A stretch of DNA of 19,828 bases from positions 1 through 19,828 of the forward strand of contig NZ_CAJLNI010000022.1 of assembly GCF_905207935.1 (NCBI RefSeq). The letters run 5' to 3'. Each line of letters opens with the position of its first letter. Within the stretch, counting starts at the first letter, position 1. The DNA is from an uncultured Haemophilus sp. GTDB taxonomy: Bacteria; Pseudomonadota; Gammaproteobacteria; Enterobacterales; Pasteurellaceae. The notes beneath the pieces are model-generated. The model was not told the DNA's origin. It did not search any database and was given only the letters and a program-made list of their open reading frames with translations. The translations under genes and the position numbers were made by a program. Positions 1 through 6,776 of this stretch are shown here, piece by piece.

Positions 1-2
1 CT

Positions 3-203
3 GATTTTATTGTCTATTTACCTCAATCTCTTGCACTCGCTGAACAAATGGAAGTGTTACTTCCTGCAAGCACTGTGAATGGTTTCGATCCAAAAGTGGA
101 ACGTGAAATCGGACGAATTCTTGGCTACCGAGAAAAAGATATCGACTATTACATTCAGCATTTTCAAGATAATTTAGAGAAGTATCGGCAGCAGTATAGT
201 TGA
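3..203 (+). CDS. 3' end of an unrecognised protein (partial)
   Basis: An open frame runs in from the left edge and gives the last 66 residues of a protein, ending YRQQYS before TGA at 201-203. The visible part is soluble-looking and mixed in charge. It carries the phrase ILGYREKDIDYYIQHF, probably a C-terminal helix, and shows no membrane segment. I do not recognise the family. The next gene follows after about 60 bases on the same strand with no terminator between, so the two may be co-transcribed. That the frame is coding is supported by its length without stops and normal codon use; its function is unknown. Confidence 0.6.
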   Translation, partial: DFIVYLPQSLALAEQMEVLLPASTVNGFDPKVEREIGRILGYREKDIDYYIQHFQDNLEKYRQQYS

Positions 204-263
204 TTGATGAAGTAATTTAAAAGCCTCTTAACTTTATCATTTATTATGTTAGAGGATGAAATT

Positions 264-512
264 GTGATTATGAATGTTGAGAGATATATTGAAGTATATA
301 GTAATGAAACAGATGAGTTGCTTTATTCTTATAAAATAACAATTCCTGATTATCTAGTTATTGAGATAGTTTCACCTGATGAGGATGATGAATTTGCATT
401 TTTTTCATATATCCTGACTCAGGAGAAAGTTATTTCCCTAGGCGGTAGACATATTGTAGATGAATATCATAACAAAGATGTTGGATATTATGTTGCCTGC
501 TATCAAGCATAG
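264..512 (+). CDS. small acidic hypothetical protein
   Basis: The product is about 82 residues, rich in Asp and Glu, with no membrane segment or signal peptide. It contains RYIEVYSNETDELLYSY near the start and an acidic SPDEDDEF stretch in the middle. The general pattern (I-E-V-Y-x-x-E-T-D-E-L) faintly recalls small DUF7683-type or immunity-like proteins, but this is a weak impression and not an assignment. Start choice: the longest frame opens at ATG 246, which has no ribosome-binding site. AGAGG at 251-255 is 8 bases before GTG 264 and 14 before ATG 270, so one of these is the likelier start. Base composition is more AT-rich than the glycerol and cysteine genes beside it, which fits acquired DNA. 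It ends before an uptake-sequence hairpin. Confidence 0.6.
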   Translation: MIMNVERYIEVYSNETDELLYSYKITIPDYLVIEIVSPDEDDEFAFFSYILTQEKVISLGGRHIVDEYHNKDVGYYVACYQA

Positions 513-531
513 AATATATAGATACCAAATA

Positions 532-571
532 AAAGTGCGGTCAAAAACACAAGCGATTTTGACCGCACTTT
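532..571. terminator. bidirectional terminator built from two inverted uptake sequences
   Basis: A 15-bp perfect stem (532-546 with 557-571) has a 10-base loop. Each arm carries the 9-mer uptake core: AAGTGCGGT at 533-541 and its complement at 562-570. It lies between two convergent genes and has A- and T-rich flanks on both sides, the usual arrangement for Haemophilus uptake-sequence pairs that double as Rho-independent terminators. Confidence 0.85.
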
Positions 572-589
572 ATTATTGGCTAGAAGGGA

Positions 590-2101
590 TTATTCCGCGT
601 CTTCTTTTGCCCATTCTAATGAGCGTTTAACCGCTTTTTTCCAACCTTTATAACGACGTTCACGTTTTTCTTCATCGTTATCTGGTGTGAAGGTACGTTC
701 TACACGCGCTTTGTCGTGAAGTTCATCTAAATCTTTCCAGAAACCAACCGCAAGACCAGCAAGGTAAGCTGCACCAAGTGCGGTTACTTCTTTCACCACT
801 GGACGTTCAACATTCACATCTAAAATATCTGCTTGGAATTGCATTAAGAAGTTGTTGTTGGTTGCACCGCCATCGACACGTAAATATTGTAAGCGTTGAC
901 CTGAGTCAGATTGCATTGCTTCTAATACGTCACGGGTTTGGTAAGCGATAGATTCAAGGGTTGCGCGTACAATATGGTTACGGTTAGAACCACGAGAAAG
1001 ACCAAAAATTGCACCGCGTGCATACGGATCCCAATATGGAGCACCTAAACCAGTGAAGGCCGGAACAACGTACACGCCATTGCTGTCAGGGACTTTTTGT
1101 GCGAAGTATTCGGAGTCGTGGCTGTCATGAACGATTTTGAGTTCATCACGTAACCATTGGATTGAAGCGCCCGCAATAAATACAGAACCTTCAAGTGCGT
1201 ATTCAGGTTCACCTTTGGCGTTACAAGCGATAGTGGTTAATAGGCCATTGTTAGAGGTAATGGCTTTATCACCGGTGTGTAGCAACATAAAGCAGCCTGT
1301 ACCATAGGTATTTTTCGCTTGGCCTGCGCGGGTACAAAGATGGCCGTAAAGTGCCGCTTGTTGGTCGCCCGCGATACCTGCAACTGGAATACGCACACCA
1401 CCTTTACCCCCGATGTTGGTTTGACCATACACTTCGGATGAGTTGCGTACTTCAGGCAACATAGAGCGTGGAATATTTAATAATTCCAACATTTTGTCAT
1501 CCCATTTTTTCGTATGGATGTTAAATAACATGGTACGGGATGCGTTGGTGTAATCCGTTACGTGCACACGGCCTTGGGTTAATTTCCATACAAGCCAGGT
1601 ATCTACGGTACCAAATAGAAGTTCACCACGTTCCGCTTTTTCGCGTGCGCCTTCTACATTGTCTAAAATCCATTTCACTTTTGTACCTGAGAAATAGGGA
1701 TCCACCACTAAGCCCGTGGTATTGCGGATATAGTCTTCGTGACCATCCGCTTTAAGTTTGTCTGTAATATCGGCGGTACGACGACATTGCCACACAATCG
1801 CATTATAAACCGGTGTGCCGGTTGCTTTTTCCCACACAATGGTGGTTTCACGTTGGTTGGTAATGCCAATTGCCGCAATTTCATCTGAGGTAATGCCTGC
1901 TTTTGCAACCACTTCGTTTAATGTTGAACTTTGTGTTGCCCAAATTTCCATTGGATTATGTTCCACCCAGCCTGCGCGTGGATAAATTTGTGTAAATTCA
2001 CGTTGGGCGATTTCGACAACATTCGCATTGTGATCTAATAATACTGCACGAGAGCTTGTGGTACCTTGGTCCAAAGCGATGATGTATTTTTTGTCTGTCA
2101 T
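590..2101 (-). CDS. glpK: glycerol kinase
   Basis: GlpK phosphorylates glycerol with ATP to sn-glycerol 3-phosphate in the cytoplasm, trapping glycerol that enters through the facilitator. The 503-residue product matches E. coli GlpK (502) along its whole length: DQGTTSSRA near residue 11 for phosphate binding, YSGTKVKW (first FGGY signature), GGKGGVRIP (fructose-1,6-bisphosphate site in the E. coli enzyme), and the second FGGY region around GGATNNNFLMQF. The start is the ATG at 2101, preceded by AAGGA at 8 bases and giving the family N-terminus MTDKKYIIALDQG; a longer frame to 2134 adds 11 residues that do not fit the family. The C-terminal segment at residues 473-480 (PDNDEEKR) replaces the E. 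coli PGIETTER, which contacts IIAGlc. An uptake 9-mer lies inside the gene at 776-784. Confidence 0.97.
   Translation of the reverse strand: MTDKKYIIALDQGTTSSRAVLLDHNANVVEIAQREFTQIYPRAGWVEHNPMEIWATQSSTLNEVVAKAGITSDEIAAIGITNQRETTIVWEKATGTPVYNAIVWQCRRTADITDKLKADGHEDYIRNTTGLVVDPYFSGTKVKWILDNVEGAREKAERGELLFGTVDTWLVWKLTQGRVHVTDYTNASRTMLFNIHTKKWDDKMLELLNIPRSMLPEVRNSSEVYGQTNIGGKGGVRIPVAGIAGDQQAALYGHLCTRAGQAKNTYGTGCFMLLHTGDKAITSNNGLLTTIACNAKGEPEYALEGSVFIAGASIQWLRDELKIVHDSHDSEYFAQKVPDSNGVYVVPAFTGLGAPYWDPYARGAIFGLSRGSNRNHIVRATLESIAYQTRDVLEAMQSDSGQRLQYLRVDGGATNNNFLMQFQADILDVNVERPVVKEVTALGAAYLAGLAVGFWKDLDELHDKARVERTFTPDNDEEKRERRYKGWKKAVKRSLEWAKEDAE
776..784 (+). repeat. DNA uptake sequence core
   Basis: Exact AAGTGCGGT inside glpK. 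Single copy, no inverted partner. Confidence 0.9.
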
Positions 2102-2114
2102 GGTTCTATTCCTT

Positions 2115-2131
2115 AGAGTGCTTGGCACTCT
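2115..2131 (-). promoter_or_regulatory. hairpin directly in front of the glpK ribosome-binding site
   Basis: AGAGTGC and GCACTCT form a perfect 7-bp stem with a 3-base loop. On the minus strand the stem ends exactly where the AAGGA of glpK begins, 14 bases before the ATG. In mRNA it could affect ribosome access or transcript stability. Its role is not known. Confidence 0.5.
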
Positions 2132-2227
2132 CATTAAATGAATGAAGAAATTTTGAGCTTAAACGAACAAATTGCGAACCTAACTTAATTGAATTCGAAT
2201 CTAATTGGAACAAGCAATGTTGGGTTT

Positions 2228-2243
2228 TGTGATTAGCATCACA
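2228..2243. promoter_or_regulatory. CRP binding site (perfect core)
   Basis: TGTGA-N6-TCACA matches both half-sites of the CRP consensus. It lies 127 bases upstream of the glpK ATG and fits cAMP-dependent activation of glycerol genes, as known for glp genes in enterobacteria. Confidence 0.85.
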
Positions 2244-2291
2244 GATTTTGCCCCGAAAATATGTAAACGATTGCGTTAATGCACAAAATAA

Positions 2292-2307
2292 TGTGATCGC
2301 TCTCTCA
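2292..2307. promoter_or_regulatory. second CRP-like site
   Basis: TGTGA-N6-TCTCA matches nine of the ten core bases. Its centre (2299.5) is about 70 bases before the transcription start predicted from the glpF promoter candidate, a usual distance for CRP acting from upstream. Confidence 0.5.
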
Positions 2308-2335
2308 TTTTTAGAAAATAGATCGGTTTCGTCTA

Positions 2336-2363
2336 TTGAATTAATTGGTTAAAACTAGATAAT
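2336..2363 (+). promoter_or_regulatory. candidate glpF promoter
   Basis: TTGAAT (2336-2341) and GATAAT (2358-2363) are separated by 16 bases. A start near 2370 would leave a leader of about 100 bases before the glpF ATG. Sequence resemblance only. Confidence 0.45.
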
Positions 2364-2473
2364 GAAACCACTCACTTTGAGTATCTCAATATTTGATCAA
2401 ACAACGAAACGAATTGCAAAGCAAGATTTCTTTAATGAAATCATTAAGTTAATCATTATTTGGAGATTCTCTT

Positions 2474-3217
2474 ATGAATGCCTATTTTGCAGAATTTTTT
2501 GGCACAGCACTTCTCATCCTGTTAGGTAACGGTGTCGTGGCCAACGTATGTTTAAATAAAACGAAAGGGCAAAGTTCTGGTTGGATTGTGATTACTACCG
2601 CGTGGGCATTTGCGGTGTATGTGGCCGTTGTTGTGACAGGTCCTTACAGCGGGGCGCACTTAAATCCAGCGGTAACACTTGGTTTGGCAATGAAGGGTGT
2701 ATTTGCTTGGGAGCTGGTACCAGGCTACATCGCGGCACAAGTGGTGGGGGGCATGGTAGGTGCGTTGTTGGTTTACATTATGTATAAAGATCACTTTGCA
2801 GCGACCGAAGAAGAGGGCTTAAAACGCGCTTGTTTCTGTACTGAACCAGCAATTCGTAACTATCCAATCAACTTAGTGAACGAAATTGTTGGTACCTTCG
2901 TACTCGTCTTCGTAATTTTCTATCTTGCGGGGGCAAACATCACTTTACCTGGCACAGCAGAAAGCACGCCAATTGGTTTAGGCTCTATCGGGGCATTACC
3001 AGTAGCGATTTTAGTTTGGGCAATTGGTTTGAGCTTAGGTGGAACAACCGGTTCTGCGAACAATCCCGCTCGAGATCTTGGTCCGCGCTTAACCTTAGGT
3101 CTTTTCCTGGGTGGTACATTAAAAACTAAAGCTGACTGGGGATACAGTTGGGTGCCGGTTATAGGGCCATTTATCGGGGCGGCTTTAGCAGCAGTATTCT
3201 ATAACGCCATTATGTAA
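2474..3217 (+). CDS. glpF: glycerol uptake facilitator (aquaglyceroporin)
   Basis: An inner-membrane channel of the MIP family that lets glycerol and similar small polyols diffuse in, feeding GlpK encoded on the opposite strand. Both pore half-helices are present: NPA at residues 64-66 (SGAHLNPAVT) and NPA at 197-199, followed by Arg200 and Asp201; the Asp is typical of glycerol channels. Six membrane segments are readable. At 247 residues it is shorter than E. coli GlpF (281). Details such as NKTKG-SGWIV, YKDHF-ATEEE, CTEPAIRNY and GLSLGGTTG-NNPARDLGPR look like the form common in low-GC Gram-positives rather than E. coli GlpF. The residue aligned with E. coli Phe200 of the selectivity filter is Ser194. 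GGAG lies 8 bases before the ATG. Confidence 0.93.
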   Translation: MNAYFAEFFGTALLILLGNGVVANVCLNKTKGQSSGWIVITTAWAFAVYVAVVVTGPYSGAHLNPAVTLGLAMKGVFAWELVPGYIAAQVVGGMVGALLVYIMYKDHFAATEEEGLKRACFCTEPAIRNYPINLVNEIVGTFVLVFVIFYLAGANITLPGTAESTPIGLGSIGALPVAILVWAIGLSLGGTTGSANNPARDLGPRLTLGLFLGGTLKTKADWGYSWVPVIGPFIGAALAAVFYNAIM

Positions 3218-3230
3218 TTTATTCAAATAG

Positions 3231-3271
3231 AAAGAGCGGTCAAAATTCATGGTGTTTTTTGACCGCTCTTT
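3231..3271. terminator. terminator between glpF and the ABC ATPase gene
   Basis: A 15-bp perfect stem (3231-3245 with 3257-3271) is flanked by T-rich sequence, between convergent genes. The arms carry AAGAGCGGT, one base away from the uptake core, and the change is matched in the other arm so pairing is kept. Confidence 0.85.
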
Positions 3272-3289
3272 TTATATTTAGAAGTTTGA

Positions 3290-4060
3290 TTAAATACAAT
3301 AATCTTCGAATTCCATTGGCATTTTAGCTTGCAATAAGAACTGCTTTGTACGTTCTTGTTGAGGGCGGCTGAAGAAGTTTGCCGCTGTATTTTGTTCAAC
3401 AACTTGACCATTTTCCATAAGAATCACACGATCAGCCACGTCTTTGGCAAAATTCAATTCATGGGTGACGATAATCATTGTCCAACCTTCTTGTGCGAGC
3501 ATTTTGAGTGTTTGTAACACTTCACCGACGAGTTCAGGGTCAAGAGCAGAAGTGGGCTCATCTAACAAGATAATATCGGGTTTAACCGCTAAAGCACGGG
3601 CGATCCCGACGCGTTGCTGTTGACCTCCAGAGAGTTGAGAGGGATATAAATCCGCTTTCGCTTTTAAACCAACTTTTTCCAATAATGCTAAGGCTTTTTC
3701 ACGCGCAATCTCTTTCGCTTGTTTTTGCACAACGACCATGCCTTCCATCACATTTTCGAGTGCTGTGCGATGGGGAAATAGATTGTATTGTTGGAATACC
3801 ATTGAAGAACGACGACGTAATTTTAGTTCATCGGCTTTGCTGATCTTCTTGCTGAAATCAATGGTTAAGCTTCCATCAGTAAATGCTAATATCCCTTTTT
3901 CTGGGCGTTCGAGCAAATTTAAACAGCGTAAAAAAGTCGTCTTGCCTGAACCTGATGGGCCTAGAATGGCAACCACTTCACCTTTATTAATTTCAAAATC
4001 AATGCCTTTTAATACATGGTGGCCATTAAAACTTTTCTGAATATTCGTGACTTTTAACAT
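3290..4060 (-). CDS. polar amino-acid (probably cystine) ABC transporter, ATP-binding protein
   Basis: The cytoplasmic ATPase that powers the importer encoded by the three genes of this run. The 256 residues show Walker A GPSGSGKTT (34-42), Q-loop Gln90, the signature LSGGQQQR (143-150), Walker B with LLDEPTSALD (165-174) and the H-loop His200. It belongs to the PAAT group (GlnQ, ArtP, TcyC/TcyN). The permease gene ends 9 bases upstream; the permease stop codon TAA is also the first part of the Shine-Dalgarno TAAGGA for this gene, so translation is probably coupled. The substrate rests on the neighbouring binding protein and on cysK lying just upstream; another polar amino acid is possible. 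Confidence 0.9.
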   Translation of the reverse strand: MLKVTNIQKSFNGHHVLKGIDFEINKGEVVAILGPSGSGKTTFLRCLNLLERPEKGILAFTDGSLTIDFSKKISKADELKLRRRSSMVFQQYNLFPHRTALENVMEGMVVVQKQAKEIAREKALALLEKVGLKAKADLYPSQLSGGQQQRVGIARALAVKPDIILLDEPTSALDPELVGEVLQTLKMLAQEGWTMIIVTHELNFAKDVADRVILMENGQVVEQNTAANFFSRPQQERTKQFLLQAKMPMEFEDYCI

Positions 4061-4069
4061 AACCAGTCC

Positions 4070-4786
4070 TTATAAATGGCGAGAAAGGCGTTTTTCTAAA
4101 CGGGTTTGTCCCATTGACAGCACAAAACAGAATACCCAATAAATGAGAGCCGCTTCACTATAAATTAAAATAAACTCATAGTTTTCAGCTGTGATGTTTT
4201 GCGCCACACGGAATAATTCTGCAATCCAAACGAGTGATGCCAGAGACGTATCTTTCACTGTGCTAATGAAGGTGTTTGATAGAGAAGGGACGGAAATACG
4301 TAACGCTTGCGGCATAATGGTACGCACGAACGCTTGAGTGTAATTCATGCCTATCGCATAAGAGGCTTCCCATTGACCTTTAGGAATCGCAAGAATGGAG
4401 GCCCTCACCGTTTCTGCTGCATAAGCACCAATGTTAATGGAGAACGCAATAATCGCAGTTGGAAAAGGTTCTAGCTTGATGCCAACTTCAGGTAAACCAT
4501 AGAAAATAATGAAGATCTGCACCAACATTGGCGTGCCACGAATAATTGAAATATAAGTGCGACAAATGCCCTGCAGTATTTTGGTCATTAAATTGGGATG
4601 TGGCAATGTGCAAATCACAGCCACGATAACCGCAATGAATAAACCGCAAAAGAAGGAAATGACCGCAAGGGGGATCGTATATAAAATTGCCCCTTCCATC
4701 ATAGGCCAAAACGAGCTGATTACATAATCAGCTCGTTCTGCGGTCATAAATGGAAGGCTGGCTAACCAATTATTGAGTAATGTCAT
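4070..4786 (-). CDS. polar amino-acid (probably cystine) ABC transporter, permease
   Basis: A 238-residue inner-membrane permease of the His/Glu/Gln/Arg/opine family, similar to TcyB and TcyL. Several hydrophobic segments are visible (the first strong one about residues 30-60), along with the cytoplasmic coupling region EASYAIGMNYTQAFVRTIMPQALR that docks on the ATPase. The gene overlaps the 3' end of the binding-protein gene. I use the ATG at 4786 (17-base overlap); the frame could also open at a TTG at 4792. Such overlap fits one transcript made in the order binding protein, permease, ATPase. Confidence 0.9.
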   Translation of the reverse strand: MTLLNNWLASLPFMTAERADYVISSFWPMMEGAILYTIPLAVISFFCGLFIAVIVAVICTLPHPNLMTKILQGICRTYISIIRGTPMLVQIFIIFYGLPEVGIKLEPFPTAIIAFSINIGAYAAETVRASILAIPKGQWEASYAIGMNYTQAFVRTIMPQALRISVPSLSNTFISTVKDTSLASLVWIAELFRVAQNITAENYEFILIYSEAALIYWVFCFVLSMGQTRLEKRLSRHL

Positions 4787-5543
4787 CGCCAAACCATTTG
4801 ATTGAAAGTTGTTTTAAAGTTCCGTCTTTGCGTAGTTCTTCAAGTGCTTGGTTCACTTTTGCAATAAGCGGTTCTTCACCTTTCAAGAAAGCAAAACCGG
4901 TCGGGATTTTTTTATCACTTTCTACAGCAATTTTTAAGCCTGAGTTAGGTTGTTTTTTGAAGTAATCTAATACTGCAAGCTTATCGTTTACTGTTGCATC
5001 AACACGGCCTTGTTTTACCGCTTCAAGGTTTTGTGCCAAGCTATCAACGGTCACAATAATTGCACCATTATCACGTGCGTCTTTGCTCCAGTTACTGGTC
5101 GCAGATTGTGCAGATTTTTTACCTTTTAAATCTGGGAATGATTTAATGCTATCGTTATCGGCTTTCGTCACGATTACGCCAGCAGAGTAGTTGTAAGGTG
5201 CACTGTAATCATATTTTTTTAAACGTTCTGGGCTTGGATTGGTTTGGTTTGCAATAACATCAAAACGTTTTGCGTTCAAACCTGCATACATGCCATCCCA
5301 AGCGGTTTCTTTAAATTCGACTTTCCAACCTAATTTTTGTGCAACTTTTTCGATAATTTCTACATCGAAACCGGTTAACTTGCCATCTTTGTCGTGGAAA
5401 GTAAATGGTGCGTAAGTACCCTCAGTACCAACTAATAAGGTTTTAGTTTGTTCAACGCGATCAGCAATTTCACCTGCGTTAGCAAAAGTAGAAAGGGCTA
5501 ATCCTGCCGCTAAAAGTGCGGTGCTAAAAAATGATTTTTTCAT
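4770..5543 (-). CDS. amino-acid ABC transporter, periplasmic binding protein (cystine-type)
   Basis: A family-3 solute-binding protein of 257 residues that captures substrate in the periplasm and delivers it to the permease. A Sec signal peptide is clear (KK, hydrophobic core, ANA at about 21-23 before Gly-Glu). LLVGTEGTYAPFTFHDKDGKLTGFDVEI, NQTNPSPERLKKYDYSAPYNYS, ATSNWSKDARDNGA and the ending DGTLKQLSIKWFGDDIT are close to TcyA and FliY (TcyJ) cystine-binding proteins. It is not a lipoprotein, since no lipobox Cys is present. AAGGA precedes the ATG. First gene of a three-gene run downstream of cysK; a terminator separates them, so it probably has its own promoter. An uptake 9-mer is embedded in the signal-peptide codons. 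Confidence 0.9.
   Translation of the reverse strand: MKKSFFSTALLAAGLALSTFANAGEIADRVEQTKTLLVGTEGTYAPFTFHDKDGKLTGFDVEIIEKVAQKLGWKVEFKETAWDGMYAGLNAKRFDVIANQTNPSPERLKKYDYSAPYNYSAGVIVTKADNDSIKSFPDLKGKKSAQSATSNWSKDARDNGAIIVTVDSLAQNLEAVKQGRVDATVNDKLAVLDYFKKQPNSGLKIAVESDKKIPTGFAFLKGEEPLIAKVNQALEELRKDGTLKQLSIKWFGDDITQ
5514..5522 (+). repeat. DNA uptake sequence core inside signal-peptide codons
   Basis: Exact AAGTGCGGT. Read on the minus strand it encodes part of TALLAA in the signal peptide of the binding protein. Confidence 0.9.
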
Positions 5544-5582
5544 AAGTATTCCTTTTTTAGATAAATAACGAAAGTGAAATGA

Positions 5583-5588
5583 ATTATA
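5583..5588 (-). promoter_or_regulatory. candidate -10 box for the ABC transporter genes
   Basis: A perfect TATAAT on the minus strand, 39 bases before the binding-protein ATG. No good -35 is visible at the right distance, so it may be weak or activator-dependent. Confidence 0.35.
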
Positions 5589-5678
5589 AGAAGCGAAAAA
5601 GAAAAGAAAAGTATTATTTATTTATGAATTATTTCCTTTAGTTATATTAAATAAAATTTGTTTAATTAATAAACAAAA

Positions 5679-5700
5679 AAGGTCTGTAAAAACAGACCTT
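5679..5700 (-). terminator. terminator after cysK
   Basis: A 9-bp perfect stem, AAGGTCTGT with ACAGACCTT, and a 4-base loop. On the minus strand it is followed by a T-run, 26 bases beyond the cysK stop codon. Confidence 0.85.
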
Positions 5701-5725
5701 AGATAAAATGAATTCAATCAATAGA

Positions 5726-6676
5726 TTAAGCTTCAATACCTTCGAATAATGCTGTACTTAAATAACGTTCTGATGCAGAAGGTAAGATCGCGACGATTAA
5801 TTTATCTTGGAATTCAGGTAGTTTTGCTAAGCGGTCAGCTGCTGCCACAGCCGCACCAGAAGAAATACCCGCAAGAATGCCTTCTTCAGCCATTAAGCGA
5901 CGAGCGGTCGCAATTGCCGTATCGCTATCTACAGTTTCTACGCGATCGATGAGCGATAAATCCAAGTTTTTAGGAATAAAGCCCGCACCGATACCTTGAA
6001 TTTTGTGTGGACCCGGTTTCACTTCTTGACCAGCAAGGGTTTGGGTGATAACAGGTGATTCTGTTGGTTCAACCGCTACAGAAGTAATTTTTTTACCGTG
6101 ATCGAGTTTGATTGCACGAGAAATACCGGTAATTGTACCACCGGTACCCACACCGGCAACCACGACATCGACTTTACCTTCAGTATCTTTCCAGATTTCT
6201 TCACCGGTAGTTTGACGGTGAATGTCTGGGTTAGCCGGGTTTTCAAATTGTTTTAGCATCACATAATGATTTGGATTAGACGCCACAATTTCTTCTGCTT
6301 TAGCGATCGCACCTTTCATCCCTTTTGAGCCTTCAGTGAGCACAAGATTTACGCCTAAACCACGTAATAAACGTTTACGTTCAAGACTCATGGTTTCAGG
6401 CATGGTTAAGGTGATTTTATAACCACGTGCAGCAGCTACATAAGCTAAAGCAATACCGGTGTTACCGCTGGTTGCATCTACAATTTCTTTACCTGCCGTT
6501 AAAATGCCATCTTTTTCTGCTTGCCAAATCATATTGGCACCAATACGGCATTTCACGCTAAAGCTTGGGTTACGACCTTCAATTTTTACGACAACGTTAC
6601 CATTGTGTCCGAAGTGTTTTAAACGAACTAATGGAGTATTACCGATTGAGTATGAGTTATCTGCATAAATTGTCAT
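5726..6676 (-). CDS. cysK: cysteine synthase A (O-acetylserine sulfhydrylase)
   Basis: A PLP enzyme of the cytoplasm that makes L-cysteine from O-acetylserine and sulfide. In 316 residues it shows the PLP lysine Lys42 in NPSFSVKCRIG, the substrate loop TSGNTG (69-74), the phosphate-binding GVGTGGT, and the C-terminal PSASERYLST. Length and sequence match the CysK type more than CysM. AAGGA lies 8 bases before the ATG. cysZ, which brings in sulphate, lies 100 bases upstream on the same strand; the gap is very AT-rich and may hold a separate cysK promoter. A probable cystine importer lies downstream. Confidence 0.96.
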   Translation of the reverse strand: MTIYADNSYSIGNTPLVRLKHFGHNGNVVVKIEGRNPSFSVKCRIGANMIWQAEKDGILTAGKEIVDATSGNTGIALAYVAAARGYKITLTMPETMSLERKRLLRGLGVNLVLTEGSKGMKGAIAKAEEIVASNPNHYVMLKQFENPANPDIHRQTTGEEIWKDTEGKVDVVVAGVGTGGTITGISRAIKLDHGKKITSVAVEPTESPVITQTLAGQEVKPGPHKIQGIGAGFIPKNLDLSLIDRVETVDSDTAIATARRLMAEEGILAGISSGAAVAAADRLAKLPEFQDKLIVAILPSASERYLSTALFEGIEA

Positions 6677-6776
6677 TTTACTGTCCTTTTATATTTTGGA
6701 ATGAGTTGATGTAGTAGTTATAACACCGGTTTTTATATAAAAAAAATAGTTAATAGCTATATTTTATAACTAAATG
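6677..6776 (-). promoter_or_regulatory. AT-rich cysZ-cysK spacer with repeated GTTATAA words
   Basis: The 100-base gap upstream of cysK carries the 8-bp palindrome GTTATAAC at 6717-6724 and a second GTTATAA (minus) at 6764-6770, 46 bases apart, plus ATAGTTA-ATAGCTA near 6746-6760. A CysB-type (LysR family) operator would be expected here from E. coli cysK, but no consensus site is certain. Confidence 0.3.

Larger units (their letters stand above)
2102..2473. promoter_or_regulatory. divergent glpK-glpF control region
   Basis: These 372 bases hold no gene. Seen here are a perfect CRP site (2228-2243), a near-perfect second one (2292-2307), a short palindrome at 2266-2277 (AACG-ATTG-CGTT), a glpF promoter candidate (2336-2363), and several CGAA words toward glpK at 2164, 2175 and 2196, spaced 11 and 21 bases. 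The CGAA words resemble GlpR half-sites (E. coli operators contain TTCG and CGAA words), but no full operator is clear. I could not settle on a good glpK promoter. Confidence 0.6.

Noticed and set aside
2102..2134. Upstream extension of glpK
   Set aside because: Made from the leader hairpin and ribosome-binding site; no family match.
2266..2277. AACG-ATTG-CGTT palindrome as a PurR or LacI-family operator
   Set aside because: Does not match the PurR consensus well enough; kept only as a described element.
3738..4040. 100-codon plus-strand frame opposite the ABC ATPase
   Set aside because: Shadow of conserved ATPase codons; no recognisable protein.
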